Positions 28,049-36,731 of a DNA stretch of 64,000 nucleotides are shown here, in pieces. How positions within the stretch are numbered: position 1 is the first letter of the stretch; each line of letters opens with the position of its first letter. A model generated the notes under the pieces. That model made no database searches. It had not been told where the DNA came from and saw only the letters and a list, made by a program, of their open reading frames with translations. A program made the position numbers and the translations under genes. Origin of the DNA: Collinsella aerofaciens (lineage in GTDB: Bacteria > Actinomycetota > Coriobacteriia > Coriobacteriales > Coriobacteriaceae). Location of the stretch: positions 79,863 to 143,862 of the forward strand of contig JAJXHK010000002.1 of assembly GCA_021639365.1 (NCBI GenBank), read 5' to 3'.

Positions 28049-29071
28049 ATGATTGCAATTTTAAAGCAGAGCGCCAGCGACGAGGCCGTCAGCCATATCG
28101 TCAGCTGGATTGAGAAAAAGGGCCTGAAGACCGACGTCTCGCGCGGCGAGAACGAGACGATCATCGGCCTGGTGGGCGATACGACCAAGATCGACCCGTT
28201 CCTGCTCGAGTCCATGGACGTCGTCGAGCGCGTGCAGCGCGTCTCCGAGCCGTTCAAGCGCGCCAATCGCAAGTTCCACCCCGAGGACTCCGTCATCGAC
28301 TGCGGCCACGGCGTCAAGATCGGCGGCGATCAGTTCCAGGTCATCGCCGGCCCGTGCTCCGTCGAGGGCGAGAACCTCATCCGCATCGCCCGCCGCGTGA
28401 AGGCCGCCGGTGCCACGATGCTGCGCGGCGGTGCCTACAAGCCCCGCACTTCCCCGTACGCCTACCAGGGCATGGGCCCCGCCGGTCTGGACCTGCTGTG
28501 CGAGGCGTCTGCTGAGCTCGACATGCCGATCGTCACCGAGATCATGGACCCACGCGACGTGCAGGTCTTCCTGGACAAGAAGATCGACGTCATGCAGATC
28601 GGCGCCCGCAACGCCCAGAACTTCCCTCTGCTCAAAGAGGTCGGCAAGACCAAGACTCCGATCTTGCTTAAGCGCGGCATGTCCGGCACGATCGATGAGC
28701 TGCTCATGGCCGCCGAGTACATCATGAGCGAGGGCAACGACAACGTCATCCTGTGCGAGCGCGGCATCCGCACCTTCGAGACCCGTACTCGCAACACATT
28801 CGACCTCAACGCCGTGCCGGTGCTGCACCACCTGTCGCACCTGCCCGTCGTCGCCGACCCCAGCCACGCCACCGGCTACACCCGCTACGTTGAGCCCATG
28901 GCGCTCGCCGCGACCGCTTGCGGCGCCAACGGTCTGGAGATCGAGGTCCACGACGAGCCGAGCCGCGCCTGGTCCGACGGCGCCCAGGCCCTCACCCCTG
29001 ATCAGTTCGACGACACCATGCGCCGCATCCGAGCCATCCGCGAGGTTGTCTGCCAAGAGACCATGGAGTAG
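28049..29071 (+). CDS. aroF: 3-deoxy-7-phosphoheptulonate synthase (type I beta, regulatory N-domain)
   Basis: 340 residues from the ATG at 28049 (GAGGTGA nine bases before). Residues 1-80 are a ferredoxin-like regulatory domain (MIAILKQSASDEAVSHIVSW), as in the Thermotoga enzyme, where it gives feedback by Tyr and Phe. The barrel carries GPCSVEGENLI, RGGAYKPRTSPYAYQG and the metal-site C and H/E residues. It condenses PEP and erythrose-4-phosphate, the first step of the pathway. Lead gene of the aro operon. Confidence 0.95.
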   Translation: MIAILKQSASDEAVSHIVSWIEKKGLKTDVSRGENETIIGLVGDTTKIDPFLLESMDVVERVQRVSEPFKRANRKFHPEDSVIDCGHGVKIGGDQFQVIAGPCSVEGENLIRIARRVKAAGATMLRGGAYKPRTSPYAYQGMGPAGLDLLCEASAELDMPIVTEIMDPRDVQVFLDKKIDVMQIGARNAQNFPLLKEVGKTKTPILLKRGMSGTIDELLMAAEYIMSEGNDNVILCERGIRTFETRTRNTFDLNAVPVLHHLSHLPVVADPSHATGYTRYVEPMALAATACGANGLEIEVHDEPSRAWSDGAQALTPDQFDDTMRRIRAIREVVCQETME

Positions 29072-29074
29072 CCC

Positions 29075-29989
29075 ATGGGTACAGTGAGAAACGCGCGCGT
29101 TAACCAGGGCGGCCCCAAGTGTGCCGGTATCGTCGGCCTTGGCCTCATCGGCGGCAGCTTTGCCCGCGGCTATGCGCAGGCGGGCGTCCGCGTGCTGGCC
29201 TGGGATCCCGATGACGATGTCATGACGGCCGCCAGCATGGGCACCGTTGCCGGCGAGCTCAACGACGAGACGCTCGGCGAATGCGACATCATCGTCCTGG
29301 CTTGCTACCCCGAAGCCTGCATCGAGTGGCTCGAGGCACACGCCCAGGCACTCGCCGACGCCACCGATACCGAGGCCATCATGGGCCCCGTGGTGATCGA
29401 CACGGTGGGCGTCAAGGGCATCGTGTGCGAGCGCGCCTTTGAGCTTGCCCGCGAGCACGGCTTTTACTTTGTGGGCGCGCACCCCATGGCGGGCACGCAG
29501 TACTCGGGCTATGCGCACTCCCGCGCCGACCTGTTCCAGGGCGCGCCACTCGTGCTCGTGCCGCCCGCAGTGGACGATGCGCTCAAGCTGGAGCTTTTGG
29601 GCCAGGTGCGCGAGATGGTGCGTCCCCTGGGCTTTGGCAAGTTCAGCGTGACCAGCGCCGCCGAGCACGACCGTATCATCGCCTTTACGAGCCAGCTTGC
29701 GCACGTGGTATCTAACGCCTACGTCAAAAGCCCCACTGCCCAGGTCCACCACGGCTTTTCGGCCGGTAGCTACCGCGATCTCACCCGCGTGGCGCACCTC
29801 AACCCGCAAATGTGGTCAGAGCTCATGATCGACGACGCCGACGCGCTCGCCTTCGAGATCGACCATCTGATCGAATCGCTTGGCGCCTACAGCCGTGCGC
29901 TCAAGGACCGCGACCAGCGCTATCTGGAGAACCTCCTTGCCGAGGGCGACCGCATTAAGCGTGCACTCGACGACGAGGCCTCCCACTAG
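29075..29989 (+). CDS. tyrA: prephenate dehydrogenase
   Basis: 304 residues. NAD-binding GIVGLGLIGGSFARGY near the start, HPMAGTQYSGYAHSRADLFQGA in the middle, and the helical dimer domain. It oxidises prephenate to 4-hydroxyphenylpyruvate on the way to Tyr. No ACT domain follows, so allosteric control by Tyr would have to come from elsewhere. It starts three bases after aroF; GGAG precedes. Confidence 0.93.
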   Translation: MGTVRNARVNQGGPKCAGIVGLGLIGGSFARGYAQAGVRVLAWDPDDDVMTAASMGTVAGELNDETLGECDIIVLACYPEACIEWLEAHAQALADATDTEAIMGPVVIDTVGVKGIVCERAFELAREHGFYFVGAHPMAGTQYSGYAHSRADLFQGAPLVLVPPAVDDALKLELLGQVREMVRPLGFGKFSVTSAAEHDRIIAFTSQLAHVVSNAYVKSPTAQVHHGFSAGSYRDLTRVAHLNPQMWSELMIDDADALAFEIDHLIESLGAYSRALKDRDQRYLENLLAEGDRIKRALDDEASH

Positions 29990-30025
29990 ACCACCCATCA
30001 CGCCAGGTCGAAAGGACCGAAGCTT

Positions 30026-31132
30026 ATGGCGATTACCATCGATATCGACACCGCACGCCCCTACCAGGTGCATGTGGGCACGTTTTTGCTGGAGCAGGCA
30101 GGCCCGCTCGTCCGCGCCACCGCCGGCGGCACCAAGGCCGTCATCGTGACGGACACCAACGTGGGCCCCCTCTACCAGATGCCCGTTAAGCAGAGCCTGG
30201 AGGCGTCAGGCTACGAGGTGAGCATCTGCACCTTCGAGGCCGGCGAGGCCCATAAGCGCGCCGAAACCTATGTTGCCATTTTGGAGTTTGTGGCCGAGCA
30301 CGAGCTTTCGCGCTCCGACGTGATCGTGGCACTCGGCGGCGGTGTCGTGGGCGACGTGGCGGGCTTTGTGGCCGCCACCTACATGCGCGGCTGCAAGTTT
30401 GTGCAGATCCCCACGAGCCTGCTCGCCATGGTGGATTCGTCGGTGGGAGGCAAGACCGCCATCGACCTGGCTGCCGGCAAGAACTTGGCCGGCGCCTTTT
30501 GGCAGCCGAGCGTGGTTATCGCCGACGTGGGGTGCCTGGCGACCCTCACGCCCGAGCAGTTCGCTGACGGCTGCGGCGAGGTCGTCAAGCACGCCGTGAT
30601 CGCCGACCCGGAGCTCTTCGCCGAGCTGGAGAAGACCCCGCTCACGCTGGAGCTGCTCAACCGCGACGTGGCCCGCGTAGCGCTCATCATCGCCCGCAAT
30701 ATCGATATCAAGCGCGCCGTGGTCGTCGCCGACGAGCGCGAAACCAACCAACGCAAGCTCCTCAACTTTGGACACAGCGCCGGACACGCCGTCGAGGCCT
30801 GCGAGCACTTTGAGCTCGGACACGGCAACTGTGTGTCGATCGGCATGGGCATCATCACGCGCGCCGCGGCCCTGCACGGCGTTTGCGATGCTGCACTGCC
30901 CAGTCGTATTGAGGAACTCTGCGCCCGCCATGGCCTCAAGACCCGCTGCGACCTAGATGCCGATGCCGTCTTTGCCGAGGCGCTCCACGACAAGAAGCGC
31001 GCGGGCGACACCATCGACCTGGTGATTCCGCACGGCATTGGCCGCTGCAGCATCGACCGCACACCGCTTTCCGCTTTCCACGAACTCATTGCCGAGGGCC
31101 TCGGCCAGAAGGGAGACGCATCCGCATGCTAG
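30026..31132 (+). CDS. aroB: 3-dehydroquinate synthase
   Basis: 368 residues. GGGVVGDVAGFVAATYMRG, the PTSLLAMVDSSVGGKTAIDL segment and metal ligands in EVVKHAVI and FGHSAGHAVEA match AroB, which uses NAD and zinc to turn DAHP into 3-dehydroquinate. AAAGGA precedes the ATG. Its end overlaps aroA by seven bases. Confidence 0.96.
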   Translation: MAITIDIDTARPYQVHVGTFLLEQAGPLVRATAGGTKAVIVTDTNVGPLYQMPVKQSLEASGYEVSICTFEAGEAHKRAETYVAILEFVAEHELSRSDVIVALGGGVVGDVAGFVAATYMRGCKFVQIPTSLLAMVDSSVGGKTAIDLAAGKNLAGAFWQPSVVIADVGCLATLTPEQFADGCGEVVKHAVIADPELFAELEKTPLTLELLNRDVARVALIIARNIDIKRAVVVADERETNQRKLLNFGHSAGHAVEACEHFELGHGNCVSIGMGIITRAAALHGVCDAALPSRIEELCARHGLKTRCDLDADAVFAEALHDKKRAGDTIDLVIPHGIGRCSIDRTPLSAFHELIAEGLGQKGDASAC

Positions 31133-32445
31133 CCCGCATCACCCCGTCCCCACTCAAGGGCACCGTTCCCGCCATCGCGTCCAAGTCGATGGCGCATCGC
31201 CTCATCATCTGCGCTGCGCTCGCCAACGGCGAGACACACGTCACCTGCAACACCACCTGCGCCGACATCGAGGCTACGGTGCGCTGCCTTACGGCACTGG
31301 GTGCTCGCATCGAGACCGTCGAAGACGGCTTCCAGGTCCACCCCACCATGAAGAGTATTGAGTTTGGCCTGCTCAAGGCCCTTGCCGGCGGCACGCTTGA
31401 CTGCGGTGAAAGCGGCTCCACGCTCCGCTTTATGCTGCCTGTCGCCTGCGCGCTGGGTGCAGAAGCAACTTTTGTGGGTCAGGGGCGCTTGGGCGCCCGC
31501 CCGCTCTCCCCGCTCTCGGACGAGATCATCGCCGCCGGCTGCGACCTACAGGGTCTGGGCGGTTTTCCGCTCAAGACGAGCGGACGCATGCGCCCGGGCA
31601 CCTTTGTGCTTCCGGGCAACGTGAGCTCGCAGTATATCTCCGGTCTGCTGCTGGCAGCCCCGCTGCTGGCCCAGCCCTCCTGCGTGCAGGTAACCGGCCT
31701 CATTGAGAGCCGTCCCTACATCAACCTGACGATCCAGGCCATGAAGGCCTTTGGCGTCGAGGTCAACGTCGAGCGTATTCCGGCCAAGGACGGCCAGCAC
31801 GAGGTCACGAACTTCCGCGTGAGCAGCGGCTCGTACCGCACGCCCGGCAGCGTTGCTGTCGAGGGCGACTGGTCCAACGCCGCCTTTTGGCTGTGCGCCG
31901 GCGCTATCGGCGCCGACCCCATCACCGTGGAGGGCGTATCCCTGAGCTCCGCGCAGGGCGACCGAAACGTGCTCGCCGCGCTTTCTCGCTTTGGCGCCCG
32001 CATCGTGCGCTCCACCAACGCCGCCACCGTGCAGTCCGACAAGCTCGCCGGCTTTGAGATGAGCGCCCACGACATTCCTGACCTGGTGCCCGTCATCTCG
32101 GCCGTAGCCTCGCTGGCGCAGGGCCGCACCTTTATCCGCGATTGCGCCCGTCTGCGCATCAAGGAATCCGACCGCCTGGTCACGACCACCCGCGAGCTCA
32201 CCGCGCTGGGCGCGCAGGTGCGCATTGCCGGCGATGACCTCATCATCAAGGGTGTCGATGCCTTCACCGGCGGCGAGGTCGATTCGCACAACGACCATCG
32301 CATCGCCATGATGGCCGCTATCGCCGCGAGCCGCGCCACCGGCGAGGTCGTGATCCACGGCGCCGAGGCCGTCAAGAAGTCCTATCCCGATTTCTTCGAC
32401 CACTACCGCCTGCTGGGCGGCAAGGTCACACTCGAGGAGGAATAG
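31126..32445 (+). CDS. aroA: 3-phosphoshikimate 1-carboxyvinyltransferase (EPSP synthase)
   Basis: 439 residues. It has the two-lobed EPSP synthase layout: IASKSMAHRLIICAALANG at the start (shikimate-3-P site), ESGSTLRFMLPVA, and RIKESDRL and DHRIAMMAAIAA near the end. It joins PEP to shikimate-3-phosphate. The residues around the LDCGESGSTLRF block do not by themselves settle the glyphosate-sensitivity class. ATG overlaps the aroB stop. Confidence 0.96.
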   Translation: MLARITPSPLKGTVPAIASKSMAHRLIICAALANGETHVTCNTTCADIEATVRCLTALGARIETVEDGFQVHPTMKSIEFGLLKALAGGTLDCGESGSTLRFMLPVACALGAEATFVGQGRLGARPLSPLSDEIIAAGCDLQGLGGFPLKTSGRMRPGTFVLPGNVSSQYISGLLLAAPLLAQPSCVQVTGLIESRPYINLTIQAMKAFGVEVNVERIPAKDGQHEVTNFRVSSGSYRTPGSVAVEGDWSNAAFWLCAGAIGADPITVEGVSLSSAQGDRNVLAALSRFGARIVRSTNAATVQSDKLAGFEMSAHDIPDLVPVISAVASLAQGRTFIRDCARLRIKESDRLVTTTRELTALGAQVRIAGDDLIIKGVDAFTGGEVDSHNDHRIAMMAAIAASRATGEVVIHGAEAVKKSYPDFFDHYRLLGGKVTLEEE

Positions 32446-32446
32446 C

Positions 32447-33544
32447 ATGTCCTCGACCTTTGGCAACGTCTTGCACGTAAGCATCTTCGGCCAGTCGCAC
32501 TCCCCCGCCATCGGCTGCTCCCTCGATGGCATTCCGGCGGGCATCGCTGTTGACCAGGAGCAGCTGCAGGCCTTCCTCGACCGTCGCGCCCCCGGTCGCG
32601 ACGAGACCGCGACCAAGCGCCGCGAGGCCGACGCCGCCCAAATCATCGCCGGCGTGGTCGATGGGCACACCACCGGCGCGCCCATCGCGGCGATCATCGA
32701 GAACACTGACACGCGCTCCAAGGACTATTCCGAGCTGCGCCGCAAGCCCCGTCCGGGACATGCGGACTTCCCTGCGCGCGTGAAGTATCACAACATGCAC
32801 GATGTCGCCGGTGGCGGGCATTTCTCCGGCCGCCTGACGGCGCCCCTGTGCATCGCCGGCGGCATTGCGCTGCAGGCACTCGAGGCCCGCGGCATTAACG
32901 TGATGGCGCACGTCGCGCAGATCGGCGGCATCTCCGACCTGCCGATGGACGATATGGTCTATCGCGAGGCCGACCGCAAGGCGATCCTAACGAACGATCT
33001 TCCTTGCATTGACGCCGCCGCAGCCGGCCGCATGCGTGAGGAGATCCTAGCCGCGCGCGACGAACTCGACAGCATCGGCGGCATCGTGGAGTGCGGCATT
33101 TACGGGCTTCCCGCAGGCATCGGCGACCCCATGTTCGATGGCGTCGAGAACCGCATCGCGCAGATCGCGTTTGGCATTCCCGCCGTAAAGGGCGTGGAGT
33201 TTGGCATGGGCTTTGCCGTGGCCGCCATGCGCGGCAGCGAGAACAATGATCCGTACCGCATCGATGCCGAGACCGGCGAGATCGAGGTCGAGTCCAACAA
33301 CGCCGGCGGCATCCTGGGCGGTATTTCGACCGGCGCGCCCGTCATGTGGCGCATGGCCGTAAAGCCGACGCCCTCCATTGGCCGCGAGCAGCAGACGGTG
33401 GACATGGACGCTATGGAAAATGCCGAGCTCTCGGTCCACGGCCGCCACGATCCCTGCATCGTCCCCCGAGCCGTCCCCGTAGCCGAAGCAGCCGCCGCCC
33501 TCGCCATCTGGGACGCCCTCCTCGAGGACGCAGGCCAGTTCTAA
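32447..33544 (+). CDS. aroC: chorismate synthase
   Basis: 365 residues with FGNVLHVSIFGQSHSPAIG at the start, RPGHADFPARVKYHNMHDVAGGGHFSGR in the middle, and RHDPCIVPRAVPVAEAAAALAIWD at the end, all AroC signatures. It uses reduced FMN to make chorismate. One base separates it from aroA; GAGGAGG precedes the ATG. Confidence 0.97.
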   Translation: MSSTFGNVLHVSIFGQSHSPAIGCSLDGIPAGIAVDQEQLQAFLDRRAPGRDETATKRREADAAQIIAGVVDGHTTGAPIAAIIENTDTRSKDYSELRRKPRPGHADFPARVKYHNMHDVAGGGHFSGRLTAPLCIAGGIALQALEARGINVMAHVAQIGGISDLPMDDMVYREADRKAILTNDLPCIDAAAAGRMREEILAARDELDSIGGIVECGIYGLPAGIGDPMFDGVENRIAQIAFGIPAVKGVEFGMGFAVAAMRGSENNDPYRIDAETGEIEVESNNAGGILGGISTGAPVMWRMAVKPTPSIGREQQTVDMDAMENAELSVHGRHDPCIVPRAVPVAEAAAALAIWDALLEDAGQF

Positions 33545-33597
33545 CCCGACTCACCTGAGTTGCCCATCAACTCTGTCATTACGTGAAAGGGGTCTCC

Positions 33598-34743
33598 ATG
33601 GACCTTGCTGACATTCGCCAGGCCATCGATGGCATCGACACCACGCTCCTCAACAGCTTTGTCGAGCGCATGGACATTGCCACCGAGGTCGCCAAGTCAA
33701 AAATCGAGATGGGCAAGGCCGTCTTCGACCCCGCCCGTGAGCGCTCCAAGCTCAACAACCTCGCCAGCCGCGCGCCCGAGCGCTACGAGGCGCAGACCAT
33801 CACCCTGTTCCGTCTCCTCATGAGCATGAGCAAGGCCGAGCAGCAGCGCTACATCAACGAGCTCAAGGGCATCACGGTCTCGCAAAAGGCCCACGCCACG
33901 GCCGTAGCCTTCGATGCGCCCTTCCCCCAAACGGCCAGCGTTGCCTGTCAGGGCGTGGAAGGCGCCTACAGCCAAATCGCTGCGTGCAAGCTCTTCGACG
34001 TGCCCGACATCGCGTTCTTCGAGACCTTCGAGGGCGTCATGCGCGCCGTGCGCGACGGCTTCTGCGAGTTTGGCGTGCTGCCCATCGAAAACTCAACCGC
34101 CGGCTCGGTCAACGCCGTCTACGACTTGCTCGCCCAGTTCGACTTCCACATCGTGCGTTCGCTTCGCCTCAAGATCGACCACAACTTGCTCGTCAAGCCC
34201 GGCACCAAGCTCGCGGACATACGCGAGGTCTACAGCCACGGCCAGGCCATCGCGCAGTGCGCCAGCTTTATCGAGGCGCACGACCTGCACGCCACCAAGT
34301 ACCCAAACACGGCCATGTCGGCCGAGATGGTCGCCAACTCCGAGCGCACCGACGTCGCCGCCATCGCCTCGCGCAGCTGCGCGGCACTCTATGGCCTGGA
34401 GATGCTGGAGCCCAACATCCAGGACTCGGACAACAACTACACGCGCTTTGTCGTCATCAGCCGCGAGCCGCGCGTCTACCCCGGCGCCAACCGCACCTCG
34501 CTCATGATCACCACGGCCAACGAGCCGGGCGCACTCTATCGCGTACTCGAGCGCTTCTACGCGCTCAATATCAACCTCATCAAGCTCGAGAGCCGCCCCA
34601 TCCCCGGCCGCGACTTTGAGTTTATGTTCTACTTTGATCTGGACTGCCCCTTTGGCAGCAAGGCCCTCGACGACCTGCTCGATTCCATCGACGACGTATG
34701 CGAGAGCTTCACCTACTTTGGCAGCTACACGGAGGTGCTCTAG
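33598..34743 (+). CDS. pheA: bifunctional chorismate mutase / prephenate dehydratase
   Basis: 381 residues from the ATG at 33598, set by GAAAGGGG. Residues 1-90: AroQ-type chorismate mutase (DIRQAIDGIDTTLLNSFVERMDI). Residues about 105-290: prephenate dehydratase (ACQGVEGAYSQIA, NYTRFVVIS with the catalytic TRF). Residues about 300-375: ACT regulatory domain with ESRPIPG, the Phe-binding motif. It makes phenylpyruvate and is expected to be inhibited by Phe. Confidence 0.95.
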   Translation: MDLADIRQAIDGIDTTLLNSFVERMDIATEVAKSKIEMGKAVFDPARERSKLNNLASRAPERYEAQTITLFRLLMSMSKAEQQRYINELKGITVSQKAHATAVAFDAPFPQTASVACQGVEGAYSQIAACKLFDVPDIAFFETFEGVMRAVRDGFCEFGVLPIENSTAGSVNAVYDLLAQFDFHIVRSLRLKIDHNLLVKPGTKLADIREVYSHGQAIAQCASFIEAHDLHATKYPNTAMSAEMVANSERTDVAAIASRSCAALYGLEMLEPNIQDSDNNYTRFVVISREPRVYPGANRTSLMITTANEPGALYRVLERFYALNINLIKLESRPIPGRDFEFMFYFDLDCPFGSKALDDLLDSIDDVCESFTYFGSYTEVL

Positions 34744-35994
34744 ATGACCGATACCGCCGCAACCCGTCCCTACGGCGTGCTGGGCCGTGTGCTGGGCCAC
34801 AGCTACACCCCGACCATCTACAAGGAGCTCGCTGGGCTCGAGTACGTGCGATTTGAGCGCGAGCCCGAGGACCTCGCGGCCTTTATGATGGGCGACGAGT
34901 GGAAGGGCACCAACGTGACCATCCCCTACAAGCGCGCCGTCATGGAGTATCTGGACGAGCTGAGCCCGCTCGCCGAGCGCATGGGCAACGTCAACACCAT
35001 CACGCGCCTGCCTGACGGCCGCCTGCGCGGCGATAATACTGACTACTTTGGCTTCCAATGCCTAGTCGAGGAGCTTGGCGTAGAGGTCGCCGGCAAGAAG
35101 GTCCTCGTGCTCGGTGCCACCGGTGGTGCCGGCACCACGGCAAGTATGGTGCTGGGAGACCTGGGCGCCATCGTCGTACCCGTGGGTCGCACGAGCGAGG
35201 TCAACTACGGCAACATCGCGCAGCAGTCCGACGCCACCCTGCTCGTCAACTGCACGCCCGCCGGCATGTTCCCCCATTGCCCCGACGCGCCTTGCACGCT
35301 CGAAGGGCTCGATGCGCTCGAAGGCGTTATCGACATTGTCTACAACCCCGCCCGCACGGGACTCATGCTCGAGACCGAGCGCCGCGGCATCCCCTGCATC
35401 GGTGGCCTGCTGATGCTCGTGGCCCAAGCGGCACAGGCCGTCGAGCGCTATACCGGCCAAGTCACCCCGCGCAAGCGCATCTTAGACGTAACGGAGCGTC
35501 TGTCCCGCCGCGAACAAAACATCGCGCTGATCGGCATGCCGGGTTCGGGCAAGACCCGCGTGGGTGAGCAGATCGCCCAGCTCACGGGCCGCGAGCACAT
35601 CGACTTGGATCGCGCGCTCGAGGAGCGTCTGGGCATGCCCTGTGCCGACTTTATCGTCGAGCGCGGCGAGGCGGCCTTCCGCGAACAGGAGACGGCTACG
35701 CTGGCCGACATCTCCAAGCGCAGCGGCCTGGTGCTCTCCACCGGCGGCGGCGTGGTCACACGCGACGAGAACTACCCGCTGCTGCACCAGAATAGCCAAA
35801 TCGTGATGCTCAACCGTATGCTCGACGAGCTCGCCCACAAGGGCCGCCCCATCACCGCGCGCGACGGCATCGATAAGCTGGCCGAACAGCGCATGCCGCG
35901 CTACCGCGCCTGGGCCGACTACATCATCGACTCGCGCGATTGCGCCGCCAACACCGCCCAAGCCCTCCTCGACACCCTCCCACCCGCTCTCTAA
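34744..35994 (+). CDS. aroE-aroK: fused shikimate dehydrogenase - shikimate kinase
   Basis: 416 residues joining two enzymes. Residues about 1-245: AroE with GTNVTIPYKRAV (catalytic Lys), DNTDYFGF (Asp) and the NADP fold LVLGATGGAGTTA. Residues about 255-416: AroK with Walker A IGMPGSGKT, DLDRALEE, GEAAFREQE and STGGGVV. The fusion would do two adjacent steps, dehydroshikimate to shikimate-3-phosphate. The start codon follows the pheA stop directly, with GGAGGTG upstream. An in-frame assembly artefact is unlikely, since both halves are intact. Confidence 0.93.
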   Translation: MTDTAATRPYGVLGRVLGHSYTPTIYKELAGLEYVRFEREPEDLAAFMMGDEWKGTNVTIPYKRAVMEYLDELSPLAERMGNVNTITRLPDGRLRGDNTDYFGFQCLVEELGVEVAGKKVLVLGATGGAGTTASMVLGDLGAIVVPVGRTSEVNYGNIAQQSDATLLVNCTPAGMFPHCPDAPCTLEGLDALEGVIDIVYNPARTGLMLETERRGIPCIGGLLMLVAQAAQAVERYTGQVTPRKRILDVTERLSRREQNIALIGMPGSGKTRVGEQIAQLTGREHIDLDRALEERLGMPCADFIVERGEAAFREQETATLADISKRSGLVLSTGGGVVTRDENYPLLHQNSQIVMLNRMLDELAHKGRPITARDGIDKLAEQRMPRYRAWADYIIDSRDCAANTAQALLDTLPPAL

Positions 35995-35996
35995 CC

Positions 35997-36037
35997 AAAA
36001 CCACCACAAAGGGGACAGGCACCTTTGTGGTGGTTTT
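35997..36037. repeat. REP-like palindrome with GGGGACAGG core
   Basis: Arms AAAACCACCACAAAGG and CCTTTGTGGTGGTTTT are perfectly complementary over 16 bases around GGACAGGCA. The T-run after the stem also makes it terminator-like. It lies between aroE-aroK and aroQ, 21 bases before the aroQ start codon. The GGGGACAGGCACC core is typical of REP sequences. Confidence 0.75.
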
Positions 36038-36058
36038 CCAATCGCAAAGGAAGCAACC

Positions 36059-36496
36059 ATGAAAGCACTCGTCATCAACGGCCCCAACCTCAACATGCTC
36101 GGCATTCGCGAGCCGGGCATCTATGGCAGCGACAACTACGACCGCTTAGTGCAGATCTGCCAGGAAGCGGGCGCCGCACAGGGCTTCGACGAGGTCGAGG
36201 TTTTCCAGTCCAACCACGAGGGCAGCATCGTCGACAAGATCCAGGAGGCCTACGGCAAGGTCGACGGCATCGTCATCAACCCGGCGGCATACACGCATAC
36301 GAGCGTGGCGATCCTCGACGCCCTCAAGGCCGTCGCCATCCCTGCCGTCGAGGTCCACATCAGCGCTGTCGAGACCCGCGAGGACTTCCGTCAGGTGAGC
36401 TATGCACGCCTAGCCTGCTTTGCCACCATCACCGGCGAGGGCCTGCAGGGCTACGCACACGCGCTGGAGCTGCTGAGGGAGCGTATCGAAAAGTAA
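36059..36496 (+). CDS. aroQ: type II 3-dehydroquinate dehydratase
   Basis: 145 residues; VINGPNLNMLGIREPGIYG at the start, FQSNHEGSIVDKIQEA, INPAAYTHTSVAILDAL and VEVHISAV are the class II signatures. It dehydrates 3-dehydroquinate. With aroF, aroB, aroE-aroK, aroA and aroC it completes the pathway to chorismate. AAAGGAAG precedes the ATG. Whether it shares the operon depends on the palindrome before it. Confidence 0.96.
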   Translation: MKALVINGPNLNMLGIREPGIYGSDNYDRLVQICQEAGAAQGFDEVEVFQSNHEGSIVDKIQEAYGKVDGIVINPAAYTHTSVAILDALKAVAIPAVEVHISAVETREDFRQVSYARLACFATITGEGLQGYAHALELLRERIEK

Positions 36497-36557
36497 AATG
36501 CCAACCCCAACAAACAGCAGCGGCTTGCTCGCGCTCGGCTCCAACAGCACACAAGAT

Positions 36558-36592
36558 GAAAAAAGCCCAGACCACCAAGCGGTCTAGGCTTA
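36558..36592 (-). terminator. terminator of tRNA-Arg(TCT)
   Basis: Minus strand AGCCTAGACC pairs with GGTCTGGGCT around GCTTGGT, then TTTTTTC. It lies just past the tRNA 3' end. Confidence 0.8.
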
Positions 36593-36600
36593 ATAAACGA

Positions 36601-36677
36601 TGGTGCTCCATGGCGGATTCGAACCGTCGACCTTGGGATTAGAAGTCCCCTGCTCTATCCAACTGAGCTAATGGAGC
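36601..36677 (-). tRNA. tRNA-Arg (anticodon TCT)
   Basis: 77 bases, acceptor GCTCCAT/ATGGAGC, D stem GCTC/GAGC, anticodon loop CTTCTAA, T stem GACGG/CCGCC with TTCGAAT, A73 and an encoded CCA. One end pair of the anticodon stem is G-A. It reads AGA. Confidence 0.94.
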
Positions 36678-36731
36678 AAATAACCGCACGCCCAAGCAAG
36701 CGCAAGCCTGTCAGGCGCAAGTAATTATAAC

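Noticed and set aside
28061..29809. 582-codon minus-strand frame opposite aroF and tyrA
   Set aside because: Shadow frame of two well-supported enzymes; Val/Gly/His-rich text without domain.
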